NCBI GenBank assembly: GCA_016717325.1
Contig: JADKFV010000003.1
Coordinates: forward strand, 186,001-250,000
Source of the DNA: Bacteroidota bacterium
Lineage (GTDB): Bacteria > Bacteroidota > Bacteroidia > AKYH767-A > OLB10
Length of the DNA: 64,000 nucleotides
Direction: 5' to 3'
Within the stretch, counting starts at the first letter, position 1. Each line of letters starts with the position of its first letter. This document shows, in pieces, positions 26,297 through 36,218 of this stretch. The position numbers were made by a program, and so were the translations under genes. The notes beneath the pieces are model-generated. The model made no database searches. It worked only from the letters and a program-made list of their open reading frames with translations, and was not told where the DNA came from.

Positions 26297-27559
26297 ATGA
26301 AATTAAAATATACACGAATATTTTTTTGGCTACTCAACTTTTGCATTGTTGTTAGTATATTAATGCCATCGTGCTCCCCTTCGCGCCTCGACAAATCGAA
26401 CTATAATCTTTTGTACAACCGCAATTTGGGAAGTTTACATCCGGCACTTTTTTTACAAACTTACAGCAACGATAGCTCACATTTGTTTGTGAAATTGCCT
26501 GCTGGCGATTTGCTTTATCAAAAATCTGCCACTGCTTTCGAATCGCGTTTTTGGATTTGGTATGGCATTTATCCAAATATAGAATCATCGCAATTGCTCG
26601 ACTCTGCCACATATAATTTTACTGATGTGAGCACAAATACACAGCAGGAACTAACAATTCCTATAAAGATAAAAACTCCGGCACGAAAAAATTATTTGAT
26701 GCATATAAAAGTGTTTGACCTCAATCGTGGAAAATTTGCCGAGCGTAATATTGATGTTGTCAATAATAGTTCGCAATCGGCAAATACATTTGCATTATAT
26801 CATATCGAAAATAAATTTGTGCCGGTGTTAGATAATTTCCTGCTGGCAAATAAATCATATTTTATTTCCAATAATATTGAGCCCGAAAAACAATTGTATA
26901 TACGTTATTTCAAAGATGATTTTCCGGTGGCAGCTGTTCCTTTTAAAACCAATGGTTTTGTAAAATTCAGCTATGCTGCCGATAGCACTTATCTATTAAC
27001 TAACCGCAAACAAGAATTGCATTTTGACAAATTTGGTATGTATCATTTTCAATTTGATACCACTTTGAAAGAAGGATACACAGCATATTTTTTTAATAAC
27101 GATTATCCTTCGATAAATAAATTGGAGCAAATGACAGAGCCACTTCGTTACTTAATTACTAACGAAGAATATACAAAACTTATGAAAGCGGACGATACAA
27201 AAAAAGCTGTGGACGATTTTTGGTTGCAATGTGCAGGTAACGAAGAACGCGCATCCAAGCTTGTTTCGGCTTATTACAATCGTGTGCAAAAAGCCAACGA
27301 ATATTTTGTGTCGTTCACACAAGGATGGAAAACCGATAGGGGTATGGTGTACATTATTTTTGGTGCACCCGAAGTGGTGTATAAATCGAACAATACCGAA
27401 ATGTGGGAATACCAAAGTGATGGCAATGATGAGTTGCGTTTTACTTTCAAAAAAATAAATAATCCCTTTAGTGAAAATGACTTTCAACTAATACGTTCGG
27501 TTTCGTACGAAGTTAACTGGTATCGGGCAGTAGAAAAATGGCGCGCAGGACGATTATAA
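26297..27559 (+). CDS. GWxTD domain lipoprotein
   Basis: 420 residues from ATG at 26297 (an upstream frame of 18 codons lacks a signal). A lipoprotein signal precedes the lipobox LMPSC. Beta-sandwich-like region in the first ~280 residues. The C-terminal GWxTD domain contains TQGWKTDRGMVYIIFGAPEVVYKSNNTEMWEYQ, the signature motif. The family is frequent in Bacteroidota and Acidobacteria; function is not defined. rlmB follows after 10 bases, so the two form an operon. Confidence 0.82.
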   Translation: MKLKYTRIFFWLLNFCIVVSILMPSCSPSRLDKSNYNLLYNRNLGSLHPALFLQTYSNDSSHLFVKLPAGDLLYQKSATAFESRFWIWYGIYPNIESSQLLDSATYNFTDVSTNTQQELTIPIKIKTPARKNYLMHIKVFDLNRGKFAERNIDVVNNSSQSANTFALYHIENKFVPVLDNFLLANKSYFISNNIEPEKQLYIRYFKDDFPVAAVPFKTNGFVKFSYAADSTYLLTNRKQELHFDKFGMYHFQFDTTLKEGYTAYFFNNDYPSINKLEQMTEPLRYLITNEEYTKLMKADDTKKAVDDFWLQCAGNEERASKLVSAYYNRVQKANEYFVSFTQGWKTDRGMVYIIFGAPEVVYKSNNTEMWEYQSDGNDELRFTFKKINNPFSENDFQLIRSVSYEVNWYRAVEKWRAGRL

Positions 27560-27569
27560 AAAATAAAAT

Positions 27570-28313
27570 ATGGCAGAAGAAGACTCTTACATTTATGGTA
27601 TACGTGCAATTATCGAAGCAATAAATGCCGGCAAAGAACCTGAAAAAATATTTTTGCAGGCCGGCCTTTCAGGTGCATTGATGAATGAATTGAAATCGTT
27701 ATTGCAACAAAAAGAAATTGTTTACAATCAGGTGCCGGTTGAAAAACTCAATCGCATTACACGACAAAATCATCAGGGCGCGGTGTGCCTTATTTCATCA
27801 ATAAGTTATACCCGGGTTGAGCAAGTGGTACCACACATTTATGAGCAAGGCAAAACACCACTTATATTAATTTTAGATCGCATTACCGATGTGCGCAATG
27901 TGGGCGCTATTGCCCGTTCGGCAGAATGTATGGGAGTAGATGCTATTGTTATTCCTGCTCAGGGTGGCGCACAATTAAATGCCGATGCGGTGAAAACTTC
28001 GGCAGGTGCATTGCATAAAATAAATGTGTGTCGCGAACCAAATTTGAAACTCGTAATACATTATTTAAAGCAATGCGGAATAAAATTGGTTGCCTGTACC
28101 GAAAAGTCGAAACAACCTATTAGCGCCATCGATTTTGATGAGCCTGTAGCAATTATTATGGGAAGCGAAGACGAAGGGGTATCGCCCGAATATTTGAAAC
28201 TATGCGATGAACGCGCAATGATACCAATGACGGGAACTATCGCATCGCTAAATGTATCGGCAGCAACAGCAATTATTTTGTATGAAGTTGTCAGGCAGAG
28301 GAGGGTTGTTTAG
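27570..28313 (+). CDS. rlmB: 23S rRNA (guanosine-2'-O-)-methyltransferase RlmB (TrmH/SpoU family)
   Basis: 247 residues. N-terminal substrate-binding domain (YGIRAIIEAINAGKEPEKIFLQ). C-terminal SPOUT knot with ILDRITDVRNVGAIARSAECMGVDAIVIP, a middle IIMGSEDEGVSPEYLKLCD, and MIPMTGTIASLNVSAATAIILYE. These are the three classic motifs of TrmH/RlmB. Methylates the 2'-O of G2251 in 23S rRNA in E. coli numbering. Cotranscribed with the GWxTD gene. Confidence 0.92.
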   Translation: MAEEDSYIYGIRAIIEAINAGKEPEKIFLQAGLSGALMNELKSLLQQKEIVYNQVPVEKLNRITRQNHQGAVCLISSISYTRVEQVVPHIYEQGKTPLILILDRITDVRNVGAIARSAECMGVDAIVIPAQGGAQLNADAVKTSAGALHKINVCREPNLKLVIHYLKQCGIKLVACTEKSKQPISAIDFDEPVAIIMGSEDEGVSPEYLKLCDERAMIPMTGTIASLNVSAATAIILYEVVRQRRVV

Positions 28314-28735
28314 TATTTTGTAGTTAGTATTTAGTGGTTAGTATTGAGTATTGAGTAGTTAGTAATGTGGTTTGTATTGAGTAGTTAGTATTGTGACTTC
28401 TGTGTATTAATTTTTGCAATGCTGAGGTACGAAGCATCTCTGCCAGACTTTGGTCATTGATGATTGTCATTGGTCATTTCAAATTCTATCATTGGTCATT
28501 ATCGTCATTGCGAATTGTTATAGTGAGTATTCTCGAGCGGCTAAGTACTCTTCCAAACATTGGTAACTGTCATCCTGAGCGAAGTCGAAGGGTGTGTTGT
28601 AATTTTTTGGTTGCGTTTTTTTTGAACCTATTATCCTTATACTCTTAAACTTTGAACTCTTGAACTCTTAAACTTTAAACTTTGAACTCTTGAACTTTGA
28701 ACTCTTGAACTTTTAAACTCTTGAACTTACAATCA
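28314..28735. repeat. Heptad repeat spacer between rlmB and the next gene
   Basis: Begins at the rlmB stop with words such as agttagt, atttagt and attgagt. It carries a dispersed element shared with 25.1 kb and, inverted, 16.8 kb (atgctgag..cgaagcatctctgcca), then a cctgagcgaagtcgaaggg element. From 28640 it ends in words of the ttgaact/cttgaac type that run up to the next ATG. Confidence 0.7.
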
Positions 28736-29731
28736 ATGAAAATTAAATCCATTTTATTTTTTATATTCATAATTTCAGAAGCGTTTTTACAAAGTGCTAA
28801 TGCTCAATTTAAAGCAGAAAGATTTTTTTCGCCTATTCTTGAATTGGGTTCGCAGTATAATTTTAAAACAAAATTTATTGGCAATGGTGAAGATATATCG
28901 CAGCGAAGTTATTCCATCCGCTATACAAGGCCACTGTTAACAAAGGTTTCGAAGGGTAAAGAGTCGGGAACGTTTTCAGTTTATAGTTTGCAAACCATTT
29001 TACAAGGACAGTGGATACAGCCACGTTCTGAAATTTTTCCACTCACTTGCGATTTGTACGATACCCGTGTTGGCTTGCGCGCCATTTTATTTCCGGGTGG
29101 CAAACATTTGTTTTTGGCAACAGGCACAGTAATTTTTAAAGGCGATCAAAAAACTTTTTTGCGCTTTAGAAATATTTTCAATGCATCGTTATTATATCAT
29201 TATCGCATCAATCAAAATACCGGTGTTCATATTGGTGCCGCCTTCACCGACCAATTAGATAAAACGCGCATGGTGCCTTTGTTGGGATTGTTTTATAAAA
29301 ACTATCCACTCAATATTAGTTTGTTTTTGCCTGTAAGTGCACGCATACAATATGCTATCAACTCAAAAATAAAACCTTTTGTAATGGCCAATGTAAACGG
29401 CTACAATATGCAGGTGCAGGATATGGCATATATGCGAAGAGACATAGATCGTTTTGCCGATATAAGAAACAGAGCGATAAATATTGCTGCCGGTTTTAAC
29501 TTGCGTTTTCATAAAGGGTTGCGTATCGAAATAGCAGGAGGCATTATGCGAAATGCTACATACAATTTTGTTCCGGATATTTATGATTCGAAACCCGATG
29601 CCAAAAAACTGAATGGTGGTTTTGCATCTTTAAAATTATTTTTTTCGGACGGGTATGAAAACAAAACAAGCCATGCTTTTAATTACCTCGAAAAAACAGG
29701 TTTAAACAATTCAACATTTTTTTACGACTAA
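28736..29731 (+). CDS. Secreted beta-rich envelope protein of unknown family
   Basis: 331 residues from ATG at 28736; the open frame begins at a TTG five codons earlier inside the repeats, which is unlikely as start. Signal peptide MKIKSILFFIFIISEAFLQSANA-Q. The rest alternates like an outer-membrane barrel (SFR/YSIRYTRPLL, GTFSVYSLQTILQGQWI, YDTRVGLRAILF, NTGVHIGAAFTDQ, FKAGFNLRFHKGLRIEIAGG-like strands). It does not end in a terminal aromatic strand, finishing ...NSTFFYD. I do not recognise the family. Confidence 0.5.
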   Translation: MKIKSILFFIFIISEAFLQSANAQFKAERFFSPILELGSQYNFKTKFIGNGEDISQRSYSIRYTRPLLTKVSKGKESGTFSVYSLQTILQGQWIQPRSEIFPLTCDLYDTRVGLRAILFPGGKHLFLATGTVIFKGDQKTFLRFRNIFNASLLYHYRINQNTGVHIGAAFTDQLDKTRMVPLLGLFYKNYPLNISLFLPVSARIQYAINSKIKPFVMANVNGYNMQVQDMAYMRRDIDRFADIRNRAINIAAGFNLRFHKGLRIEIAGGIMRNATYNFVPDIYDSKPDAKKLNGGFASLKLFFSDGYENKTSHAFNYLEKTGLNNSTFFYD

Positions 29732-29766
29732 ACCATTTGCCATCTTCTTTGTTTAAATAATTGATT

Positions 29767-30678
29767 ATGAAAAAAATTTTAATTGCCGGTGGCTCAGGGT
29801 TAGTAGGTCGTAGGCTTACAACAATGCTAATAGAGAAAGGTTACGAAGTAACATGGCTATCGCGAAGGGCTGCAAATTCTCAAGATGTAAAAGTTTATGA
29901 GTGGAATGTAGAAAACAAAACCATTGATGACAAGGCGCTCGAAAATGTGCACGCTATTGTTTCACTTGCCGGTTGTGGTATTGCCGATAAAGCATGGACT
30001 GACGCCCGCAAAAAAGAAATAGTTGAAAGCCGCACACATGCAAATCAATTGCTCCTCGAAACTTGTTTGCGATTGAAAGTAATGCCACAAGTTTTTGTTG
30101 GTGCATCGGCAATTGGTGCTTATGGGTTGAATGCCGAAAAAATTCAAACTGAAGAAATGGCTTTTGCCAATAACGATTTTTTATCAACTACATGCAAAGC
30201 ATGGGAGCAAAGTTCATTGCTATTCGAAAGCCAGGATATAAGAACTGTTATTCTTCGTATTGGAATTGTACTTAGCACACATGGTGGTGCAATGAAAGAA
30301 ATGCTCAAGCCTTTGCTCCTTTTTACGGGTGTAAAATTTGGCGATGGAAAAATGATAACATCCTGGATTCATATTGATGACGTATGTAATATGTTTATGT
30401 ATGCTATCGATAACCAAAGTATAAGTGGAGTTTATAATGCAGTGTCGCCCGAGCCTGTTAAAAATATTACACTTGTAAAAACGCTTGCAGCCCATCATCC
30501 CTTAATAGGAATAGTATCGGCACCGGAACAAGCATTGAAATTAATGTTTGGAGAACGTGCAGCTATGGTAATGCAAAACCTCAATGTAAGTTGTAAAACA
30601 ATTGTTGATGCCGGTTATCGTTTTTTGTACCCCGACCTAACGGTAGCTGTAAACGATATCCTTAAAAATAAAAAATAA
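29767..30678 (+). CDS. TIGR01777 family epimerase-like oxidoreductase
   Basis: 303 residues from ATG at 29767 (a TTG two codons earlier is also in frame). Extended SDR fold: GGSGLVGRRLTTMLIEKGYEVTWLSR for NAD(P) binding, AIVSLAGCGIADKAWTDARKKEIVESR, VGASAIGAYG, and RIGIVLSTHGGAMKEMLKPLLLFTGVKFGDGKMITSWIHIDDV. This matches the TIGR01777/YfcH family, whose substrate is unknown. The photolyase gene starts 2 bases after the stop. Confidence 0.88.
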   Translation: MKKILIAGGSGLVGRRLTTMLIEKGYEVTWLSRRAANSQDVKVYEWNVENKTIDDKALENVHAIVSLAGCGIADKAWTDARKKEIVESRTHANQLLLETCLRLKVMPQVFVGASAIGAYGLNAEKIQTEEMAFANNDFLSTTCKAWEQSSLLFESQDIRTVILRIGIVLSTHGGAMKEMLKPLLLFTGVKFGDGKMITSWIHIDDVCNMFMYAIDNQSISGVYNAVSPEPVKNITLVKTLAAHHPLIGIVSAPEQALKLMFGERAAMVMQNLNVSCKTIVDAGYRFLYPDLTVAVNDILKNKK

Positions 30679-30680
30679 GA

Positions 30681-31994
30681 TTGAATAAATTGAACTCCGC
30701 AGCTATTATTTGGCTAAGGCGCGATTTGCGACTTAGTGATAATGCAGCATTGTATCACGCCTTACGAAGCGGTTTGCCGGTACAGATTATTTTTATTTTC
30801 GATACAGATATTTTAAACCAACTTGAAAATAAAAATGACAGACGCCTTGTGTTTATTCATCGCGCATTACAAACAGTTAATGACCAACTAAAACAACATG
30901 GAGCTACCTTGCACACTTATTATGGCAAACCTGTTGATGTTTGGAAAAATGTATTGAAGGATTATAATGTTGAGAAAGTATTTGCCAATCATGATTACGA
31001 ACCTTACGCTCAGCAACGCGATAATGAAATAAAAAATTTATTGCAATCCCATTCCATTTTGTTCGAAACTTATAAGGACCAGGTAGTATTTGAAAAAGAT
31101 GAAGTATGTAAAGCCGATGGTTTGCCTTACACGGTTTTTACGCCATACAAAAACAAATATTTATCGCAGCTGAATGCAGCACATTTAAAATCGTACGATA
31201 ATGAAAAGTATTTTTCTGCATTTTTAAAGCAGGAAGCAAAACACCTAATTGCTTTGAGTGAAATGGGATTCATTGAGGACAACATTTTGTTTCCAAAAAA
31301 TAAAGTGGACAATTCCATTTTAAAAAAATATGAAACCACACGTGATTTTCCTGCCATGGATGCTACTTCGCGCCTGAGTGTGCATTTGCGATTTGGTACC
31401 GTAAGCATTCGTCAGCTTATGATGCAAGCCATGGAAAATAGTGCTGTGTGGACAAACGAATTAATATGGCGCGAGTTTTATATGATGATACTATATAAGT
31501 TTCCACATGTTGCCACAGGTGCGTTTAAGCCCCGATATAATACCATTCCCTGGCGCAATAATGAGCAAGAGTTTGAAAAGTGGTGCCATGGCAATACCGG
31601 CTATCCTATAGTGGATGCAGGTATGCGCGAATTGTTGGCTACAGGATTTATGCACAATCGCGTGAGAATGATTGTGGCCAGTTTTCTAGTAAAGCATTTG
31701 CTTATCGACTGGAAGTGGGGCGAGGCATGGTTTGCAAAGCATTTGCTCGATTTCGAATTATCGTCAAACAATGGTGGCTGGCAATGGGCTGCAAGCAGTG
31801 GCTGCGATGCTGCACCATACTTTCGCATTTTTAATCCATACGAACAAACAAAGCGTTTCGATTCAAATTTAGAATATATAAAAAAATGGGTGCCCGAATT
31901 TCAAGAGCTTACATACCCGCAACCTATTGTTGAACATACTTTTGCGCGCAACCGTTGCTTAGCAACATACAAGCTTGCATTGCAAGAAAAATGA
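30681..31994 (+). CDS. phrB: Deoxyribodipyrimidine photolyase (CPD class I)
   Basis: 437 residues with a TTG start right after the previous stop; another TTG lies 9 bases on, and no ATG is available. N-terminal antenna domain IIWLRRDLRLSDNAAL. C-terminal FAD domain with TNELIWREFYMMILYKFP and SSNNGGWQWAASSGCDAAPYFRIFNP, the conserved Trp and Asn region that binds FAD and the pyrimidine dimer. It repairs UV dimers using blue light. Operon with the TIGR01777 gene. Confidence 0.9.
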   Translation: MNKLNSAAIIWLRRDLRLSDNAALYHALRSGLPVQIIFIFDTDILNQLENKNDRRLVFIHRALQTVNDQLKQHGATLHTYYGKPVDVWKNVLKDYNVEKVFANHDYEPYAQQRDNEIKNLLQSHSILFETYKDQVVFEKDEVCKADGLPYTVFTPYKNKYLSQLNAAHLKSYDNEKYFSAFLKQEAKHLIALSEMGFIEDNILFPKNKVDNSILKKYETTRDFPAMDATSRLSVHLRFGTVSIRQLMMQAMENSAVWTNELIWREFYMMILYKFPHVATGAFKPRYNTIPWRNNEQEFEKWCHGNTGYPIVDAGMRELLATGFMHNRVRMIVASFLVKHLLIDWKWGEAWFAKHLLDFELSSNNGGWQWAASSGCDAAPYFRIFNPYEQTKRFDSNLEYIKKWVPEFQELTYPQPIVEHTFARNRCLATYKLALQEK

Positions 31995-32100
31995 ACCAAA
32001 AGTTTGCAGGTTTTAGAATAAAAGCTGCTTACTTTTGGTAATACCAAACAACTATAATTATTTTTATTCCAAAAAATTGTTGTTTCGGTATAAATAAGGT

Positions 32101-32130
32101 TTTGTATTGTAATATATAAAACTACTTTTG
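32101..32130 (+). promoter_or_regulatory. Promoter of the initiator tRNA / era unit
   Basis: A TTTG -33 box at 32101-32104 and a TACTTTTG -7 box at 32123-32130 are separated by 18 bases, a textbook Bacteroidota sigma-A promoter. Transcription would start near 32136, about 37 bases before the tRNA. Confidence 0.7.
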
Positions 32131-32172
32131 CACCGCGAAAACGGAAACGTTTTTTCACAAACAAACTTATAG

Positions 32173-32247
<75 letters not shown>

Positions 32248-32250
32248 AAC

Positions 32251-32278
32251 GAAAGGCTGAGTAATCAGCCTTTTCTTA
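32251..32278 (+). terminator. Terminator after initiator tRNA
   Basis: Stem AAGGCTGA / TCAGCCTT with a four-base loop and a T-rich tail, directly before the era start codon. Some read-through may feed era. Confidence 0.65.
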
Positions 32279-32283
32279 TTTGA

Positions 32284-33171
32284 ATGAATACACCAACAAA
32301 TAGTTTTAAAGCCGGCTTTGTAAATATTATCGGCAAGCCCAATGTAGGCAAATCAACTTTGCTCAATACGCTTATTGGTCAGGATTTATCGGTTGTAAAT
32401 GCAAAAGCACAAACCACGCGCCACCGCATAAAAGCAATTATTAACGATACTAATTATCAAATAGTTTTTAGCGATACGCCCGGCATAATGAAACCTGCAT
32501 ACAAGTTGCATCAAAAAATGTTGGATGCTGTAGACGAAACATTTACCGATGCCGACATAATTATGTACGTGACCGAAATGCGTGACACCCGGCCCGATGA
32601 AGAGTGGATGGAAAAAATAAAAATGATGTCAGTTCCCAAATTTATTGTTATTAATAAAATGGATACCGCCACCGAACCCGAGTTGCATGCTGCCATCGAT
32701 TTTTGGAAAACTCAAAATGCCTGGAACGAAATTATTCCAATTTCTGCATTACATAAGTTCAACACCAATCTTATAATTGATAAAATAGTGGAGTACCTGC
32801 CCGAAGGACAACCTTATTTTGACGATGATAAACTTACCGACCGCAACGACCGTTTTTTTGTTACCGAAATTATTCGCGAACGCATACTTGCCAACTATCA
32901 AAAAGAAATTCCTTACAGTGTTGAAGTTGGTTTAGAATCATACAAAGAAGAAAAGACCATTACAAAAATACATGCTGTGATATTTGTTGCACGCGAATCG
33001 CAAAAGGCAATCATACTTGGGCACAAAGGCGCAAGCATAAAAAAAACCGCTACCGAAGCACGATTAAAAATTGAAGAATTTATTTCGCAAAAAGTTTTTC
33101 TCGAAGTAACCATAAAAGTAAAACCCAATTGGCGTGATGATGATATGGCGCTGCAACGGTTTGGGTATTGA
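32284..33171 (+). CDS. era: GTPase Era
   Basis: 295 residues. GTPase domain with GKPNVGKSTLL, effector TTRHR, DTPGIMKPAYKL and NKMD; C-terminal KH domain with GHKGASIKKTATEARLKIEEFISQKVFLEVTIKVKPNWRDDD. Era binds 16S rRNA and helps mature the 30S subunit. It starts six bases after the tRNA terminator. Confidence 0.95.
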   Translation: MNTPTNSFKAGFVNIIGKPNVGKSTLLNTLIGQDLSVVNAKAQTTRHRIKAIINDTNYQIVFSDTPGIMKPAYKLHQKMLDAVDETFTDADIIMYVTEMRDTRPDEEWMEKIKMMSVPKFIVINKMDTATEPELHAAIDFWKTQNAWNEIIPISALHKFNTNLIIDKIVEYLPEGQPYFDDDKLTDRNDRFFVTEIIRERILANYQKEIPYSVEVGLESYKEEKTITKIHAVIFVARESQKAIILGHKGASIKKTATEARLKIEEFISQKVFLEVTIKVKPNWRDDDMALQRFGY

Positions 33172-33371
33172 TTTTTTTTGTTGTGATTGTGTTGGATGAT
33201 TTATGTTTTTAAATCCACTTACAAATATTTTTGTCACACCCTACACGATATCAGGTAAATGCTAGCATCATTGTTGAATAAAATTATTTCATTAATCGTT
33301 TCTGTTTTTTAGAATGCTAATTATTGGCTTAACAAACTTTTTTTAATGTTAATTTTTGAGGTGATAAACCA

Positions 33372-34409
33372 TTAGTATTGTTTTACGAATCGAGTATGAT
33401 AAATTTTATTGGTTGCTATCCCCTTTATAAAATATGTTGCATGGGGTAAATCATTGATGTCCAAAATAAATTCTTTTTCCGATGCATTCACTTTTATTAC
33501 TTCAATTAATTTTCCTTCCATATTGCACATCTGTAATAAATGTATGTTGTCGTTCCATTTTATTATGAGTTGACTATTTATAACAGAAGCGAAAAATAAT
33601 TGTGATGCCGCTGAATAACCATTTATGTACAAACACGAGTCAACAGTTACATTTATAGAATCAACAAAATCGCAGCCAGCGCCATTCGATACATTTACAT
33701 AGTATGTGGCCGTGCTATCTACAATTATGGTTTGGGTAGTGTCACCAGTGTTCCACAAATACCCATTGAAACCATTGCCGGCATCGAGTATTAAACTTTG
33801 TCCATAACAAATCAGCGTATCGTTTCCAATTGTATAAGGTTGTATGGTATAATTCATTTCTCCTTGCCAAGTAAGGTCGGGAGTAAAAGGCCCACCACCA
33901 TTGAAAATCGATAACGTATTTTGTCCCACACCAGTGTACAAATTCAAATCTGGATTCGAAACGGCAAGTGACCCGGTGGTGAGTGTGTTGTGCGATTCTA
34001 TACTTCCAACACCTGCTGTCATGATGATATAAAAACCGTAGCGTTGGTTTGCCGGAATACAAATATTCAAATCTCCCGGAATTATTGCCGGAGGGATAGG
34101 ACAGGCCAGTGCAAATATAGGATTCCAATTTTGTGTGGTATCGGCCAAAGTCCAAGCGGCAGGATTTGCTTCGAAACCAACATGAGTGCCGGCTTTATAA
34201 TATATTGACAAATCACGCGTGCCGGTGTTTTGTACCAACAATGAGAAGCGAGATATAGTTACGTTTGAGTTCTTGGCTTCGAGGTCGAAAAATAATCCTT
34301 TGCGCGAAAATGTGCCCACGCATGGTGAAACAAATACTTGTGATGCACAATCAACAGTAAAGCAAATTCCTATGCAAATAGAAAATAAATAATGTGTGAG
34401 TTTTTTCAT
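33372..34409 (-). CDS. T9SS type A sorting domain protein with an Ig/PKD-like repeat
   Basis: 345 residues. Signal peptide MKKLTHYLFSICIGICFTVDCAS. A beta-sandwich region of about 160 residues follows. Then comes a segment found in many Bacteroidota adhesins (NDTLICYGQSLILDAGNGFNGYLWNTGDTTQTIIVDSTATYYVNVSNGAGC, about 195-255), here probably one Ig- or PKD-like domain. It ends in a T9SS-type C-terminus (LIIKWNDNIHLLQMCNMEGKLIEV ... TYFIKGI ... TRFVKQY). Exported; role unknown. Confidence 0.75.
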   Translation of the reverse strand: MKKLTHYLFSICIGICFTVDCASQVFVSPCVGTFSRKGLFFDLEAKNSNVTISRFSLLVQNTGTRDLSIYYKAGTHVGFEANPAAWTLADTTQNWNPIFALACPIPPAIIPGDLNICIPANQRYGFYIIMTAGVGSIESHNTLTTGSLAVSNPDLNLYTGVGQNTLSIFNGGGPFTPDLTWQGEMNYTIQPYTIGNDTLICYGQSLILDAGNGFNGYLWNTGDTTQTIIVDSTATYYVNVSNGAGCDFVDSINVTVDSCLYINGYSAASQLFFASVINSQLIIKWNDNIHLLQMCNMEGKLIEVIKVNASEKEFILDINDLPHATYFIKGIATNKIYHTRFVKQY

Positions 34410-34695
34410 AGCAACAGTATTTAATTATTTTTATGATTAGTTGGATACGATGAAGGAGCGCAGTTTGTGTTTTTTACTTCGAGTATAAAAGTAGTAAAAC
34501 TTTTATTAAATAAATTAAGAAAAATGCACTAAAATCACAATACAGGTTTTAGTCGAAAGAAGCGTTGAAAATCGTTATTAATTTTTTGTTTAAATAGGAA
34601 ATGGGAATGAGCGTAACGGTAATTTTTATATGGCCACTCACTATGGAAACTATTTTAGTTCTAGCAACAGTTGTAGAAATTGGTTTGTGATAATA

Positions 34696-35052
34696 TCAAC
34701 ACGGTTTTACAAACAAGCTTAACCAAAAAGCCCGCGAAAATTTGAAATTGAAAGGGGCAATAAAAACTATGGCAGTGGCCACACATACTATTTGTGGTAT
34801 TGTGTTGCGTATGCCAAGCCAATACGAAAGCACAAATGTGATTGCGATAGTTAAAACGCCAATACCGTAACTTATAATTGATGCACCAAAATAAAATCCC
34901 GGCTCGGGTACAAAGCTTTGAGCACACTTTGGACATGTTCTGTGCATGGTGCCAAAATCCCAAAATGGCAATGCCCATCGTTTTGCAAACATATTTTGTT
35001 TATGGCAATGTGGGCATTGCAACATCAAAGAATATTTTAATTTTTGGAGCAT
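34696..35052 (-). CDS. DUF983 membrane protein
   Basis: 118 residues. Two CxxC pairs (CPHCHKQNMF and CPKCAQSF) look like a zinc-ribbon before two membrane segments (ISYGIGVLTIAITFVLSYWL and QIVCVATAIVFIAPF). This is the DUF983 pattern; function unknown. Its ATG follows the ribF stop by one base, so translation is likely coupled. Confidence 0.75.
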   Translation of the reverse strand: MLQKLKYSLMLQCPHCHKQNMFAKRWALPFWDFGTMHRTCPKCAQSFVPEPGFYFGASIISYGIGVLTIAITFVLSYWLGIRNTIPQIVCVATAIVFIAPFNFKFSRAFWLSLFVKPC

Positions 35053-35053
35053 A

Positions 35054-36007
35054 TTATTTTAGATTAAAAAACGTTTCAGTGTCTGCCTTATCCTTATTCA
35101 ACTGTTCAATGAGTGATTGAGCGCTATCGAATTTTTTATCGTCTCGCAACTTTTTGTGAAGCTGAACAGTTATATTCTTTCCATAAATATCTTTGTTGAA
35201 GTTGAGAATATTCACTTCTATACTCACCTCGCCATTATCGAAAGTGGGACGCTTGCCAATTGACAACATTCCGAAATGGTTGTTGTAGAGCACATCTTTT
35301 TCATCTTCGTATATGGCTACGGTTACAGCATATACGCCTATGGCAGGAATAAGTTTTGCAGCATCGTGCAGTTGCAGGTTTGCAGTTGGAAAGCCAAGAG
35401 TGCGACCAAGTTTTTTGCCATGGACCACTATGCCACTAAGTGCATATTTATATCCCAGAAAAGTTTCGGCCAGTTCGACATTGCCCGCCAACAAAGCATT
35501 GCGGATTTTTGTTGAGCTTACTGTTGTATCATGGTCTTTGAAACCTTCCACTTCAAGCACTTCAAAATTATAAATTGGCGCAAGTTCTTCCAGCTCGGTT
35601 AAATTGCCTTGCCGGTTGCGACCAAAGTGATGATCGTGCCCTATTATTAATTTCTGCACTTTCAATTTTTGCACAAGTATATCGCGCACAAAATGCACTG
35701 CATCGAGCCGCGAAAATTCTAAAGTAAATGGCTGAATAATTAAATGCTGAATTCCAAACTGACGAAATATTTCGATTTTTTCTTCTAGCGTGTTTAACAG
35801 TTGTAAGCCATGGTCGTCAGGAAAAATTACCATACGGGGATGAGGATGAAAAGTAAGTACTACTCCGGCACAATTTGAGGCAACAGCAATTTTGTTCAGC
35901 TGATTTATCAATTGATGATGACCCCGATGCACACCATCGAAGGTGCCCAGTGTAACCACACTTCCGTTGTGTTGTTTGTACTCATCTACATGATGATAAA
36001 TTTGCAT
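35054..36007 (-). CDS. ribF: Bifunctional riboflavin kinase / FAD synthetase
   Basis: 317 residues from ATG at 36007; a TTG eight codons upstream is the start of the longest frame but less probable. N-terminal nucleotidyl transferase domain (GTFDGVHRGHHQLINQL, TFHPHPR, IIGHDHHFGRNRQGN). C-terminal riboflavin kinase (GKKLGRTLGFPTANLQL, with PTAN). Makes FMN and FAD from riboflavin; NadB and the flavin reductase in this window use its products. Coupled to DUF983. Confidence 0.93.
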   Translation of the reverse strand: MQIYHHVDEYKQHNGSVVTLGTFDGVHRGHHQLINQLNKIAVASNCAGVVLTFHPHPRMVIFPDDHGLQLLNTLEEKIEIFRQFGIQHLIIQPFTLEFSRLDAVHFVRDILVQKLKVQKLIIGHDHHFGRNRQGNLTELEELAPIYNFEVLEVEGFKDHDTTVSSTKIRNALLAGNVELAETFLGYKYALSGIVVHGKKLGRTLGFPTANLQLHDAAKLIPAIGVYAVTVAIYEDEKDVLYNNHFGMLSIGKRPTFDNGEVSIEVNILNFNKDIYGKNITVQLHKKLRDDKKFDSAQSLIEQLNKDKADTETFFNLK

Positions 36008-36218
36008 ACAGTGCCGTGAATTTTTGCGCAAATATCACATAAAAATTCGTAACCCGTTTTATAAATACAAATTGTTTCTTTAGATAATCCCTTTTTTGGT
36101 TGACCTGTTGATTAACGATAGAATGTATATCAATGATAGTCATTTGAAATGTAAAACAATTTGTATTAGGGATAACACAGTTATGCAATCTAATTCATTT
36201 ATAATTACTTTATGAGAA

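Noticed and set aside
33742..34155. 137-codon minus-strand ORF within the T9SS gene at 33372-34409
   Set aside because: Alternative frame of a clear secreted protein; composition rich in Tyr/His/Cys as expected from shadow frames.
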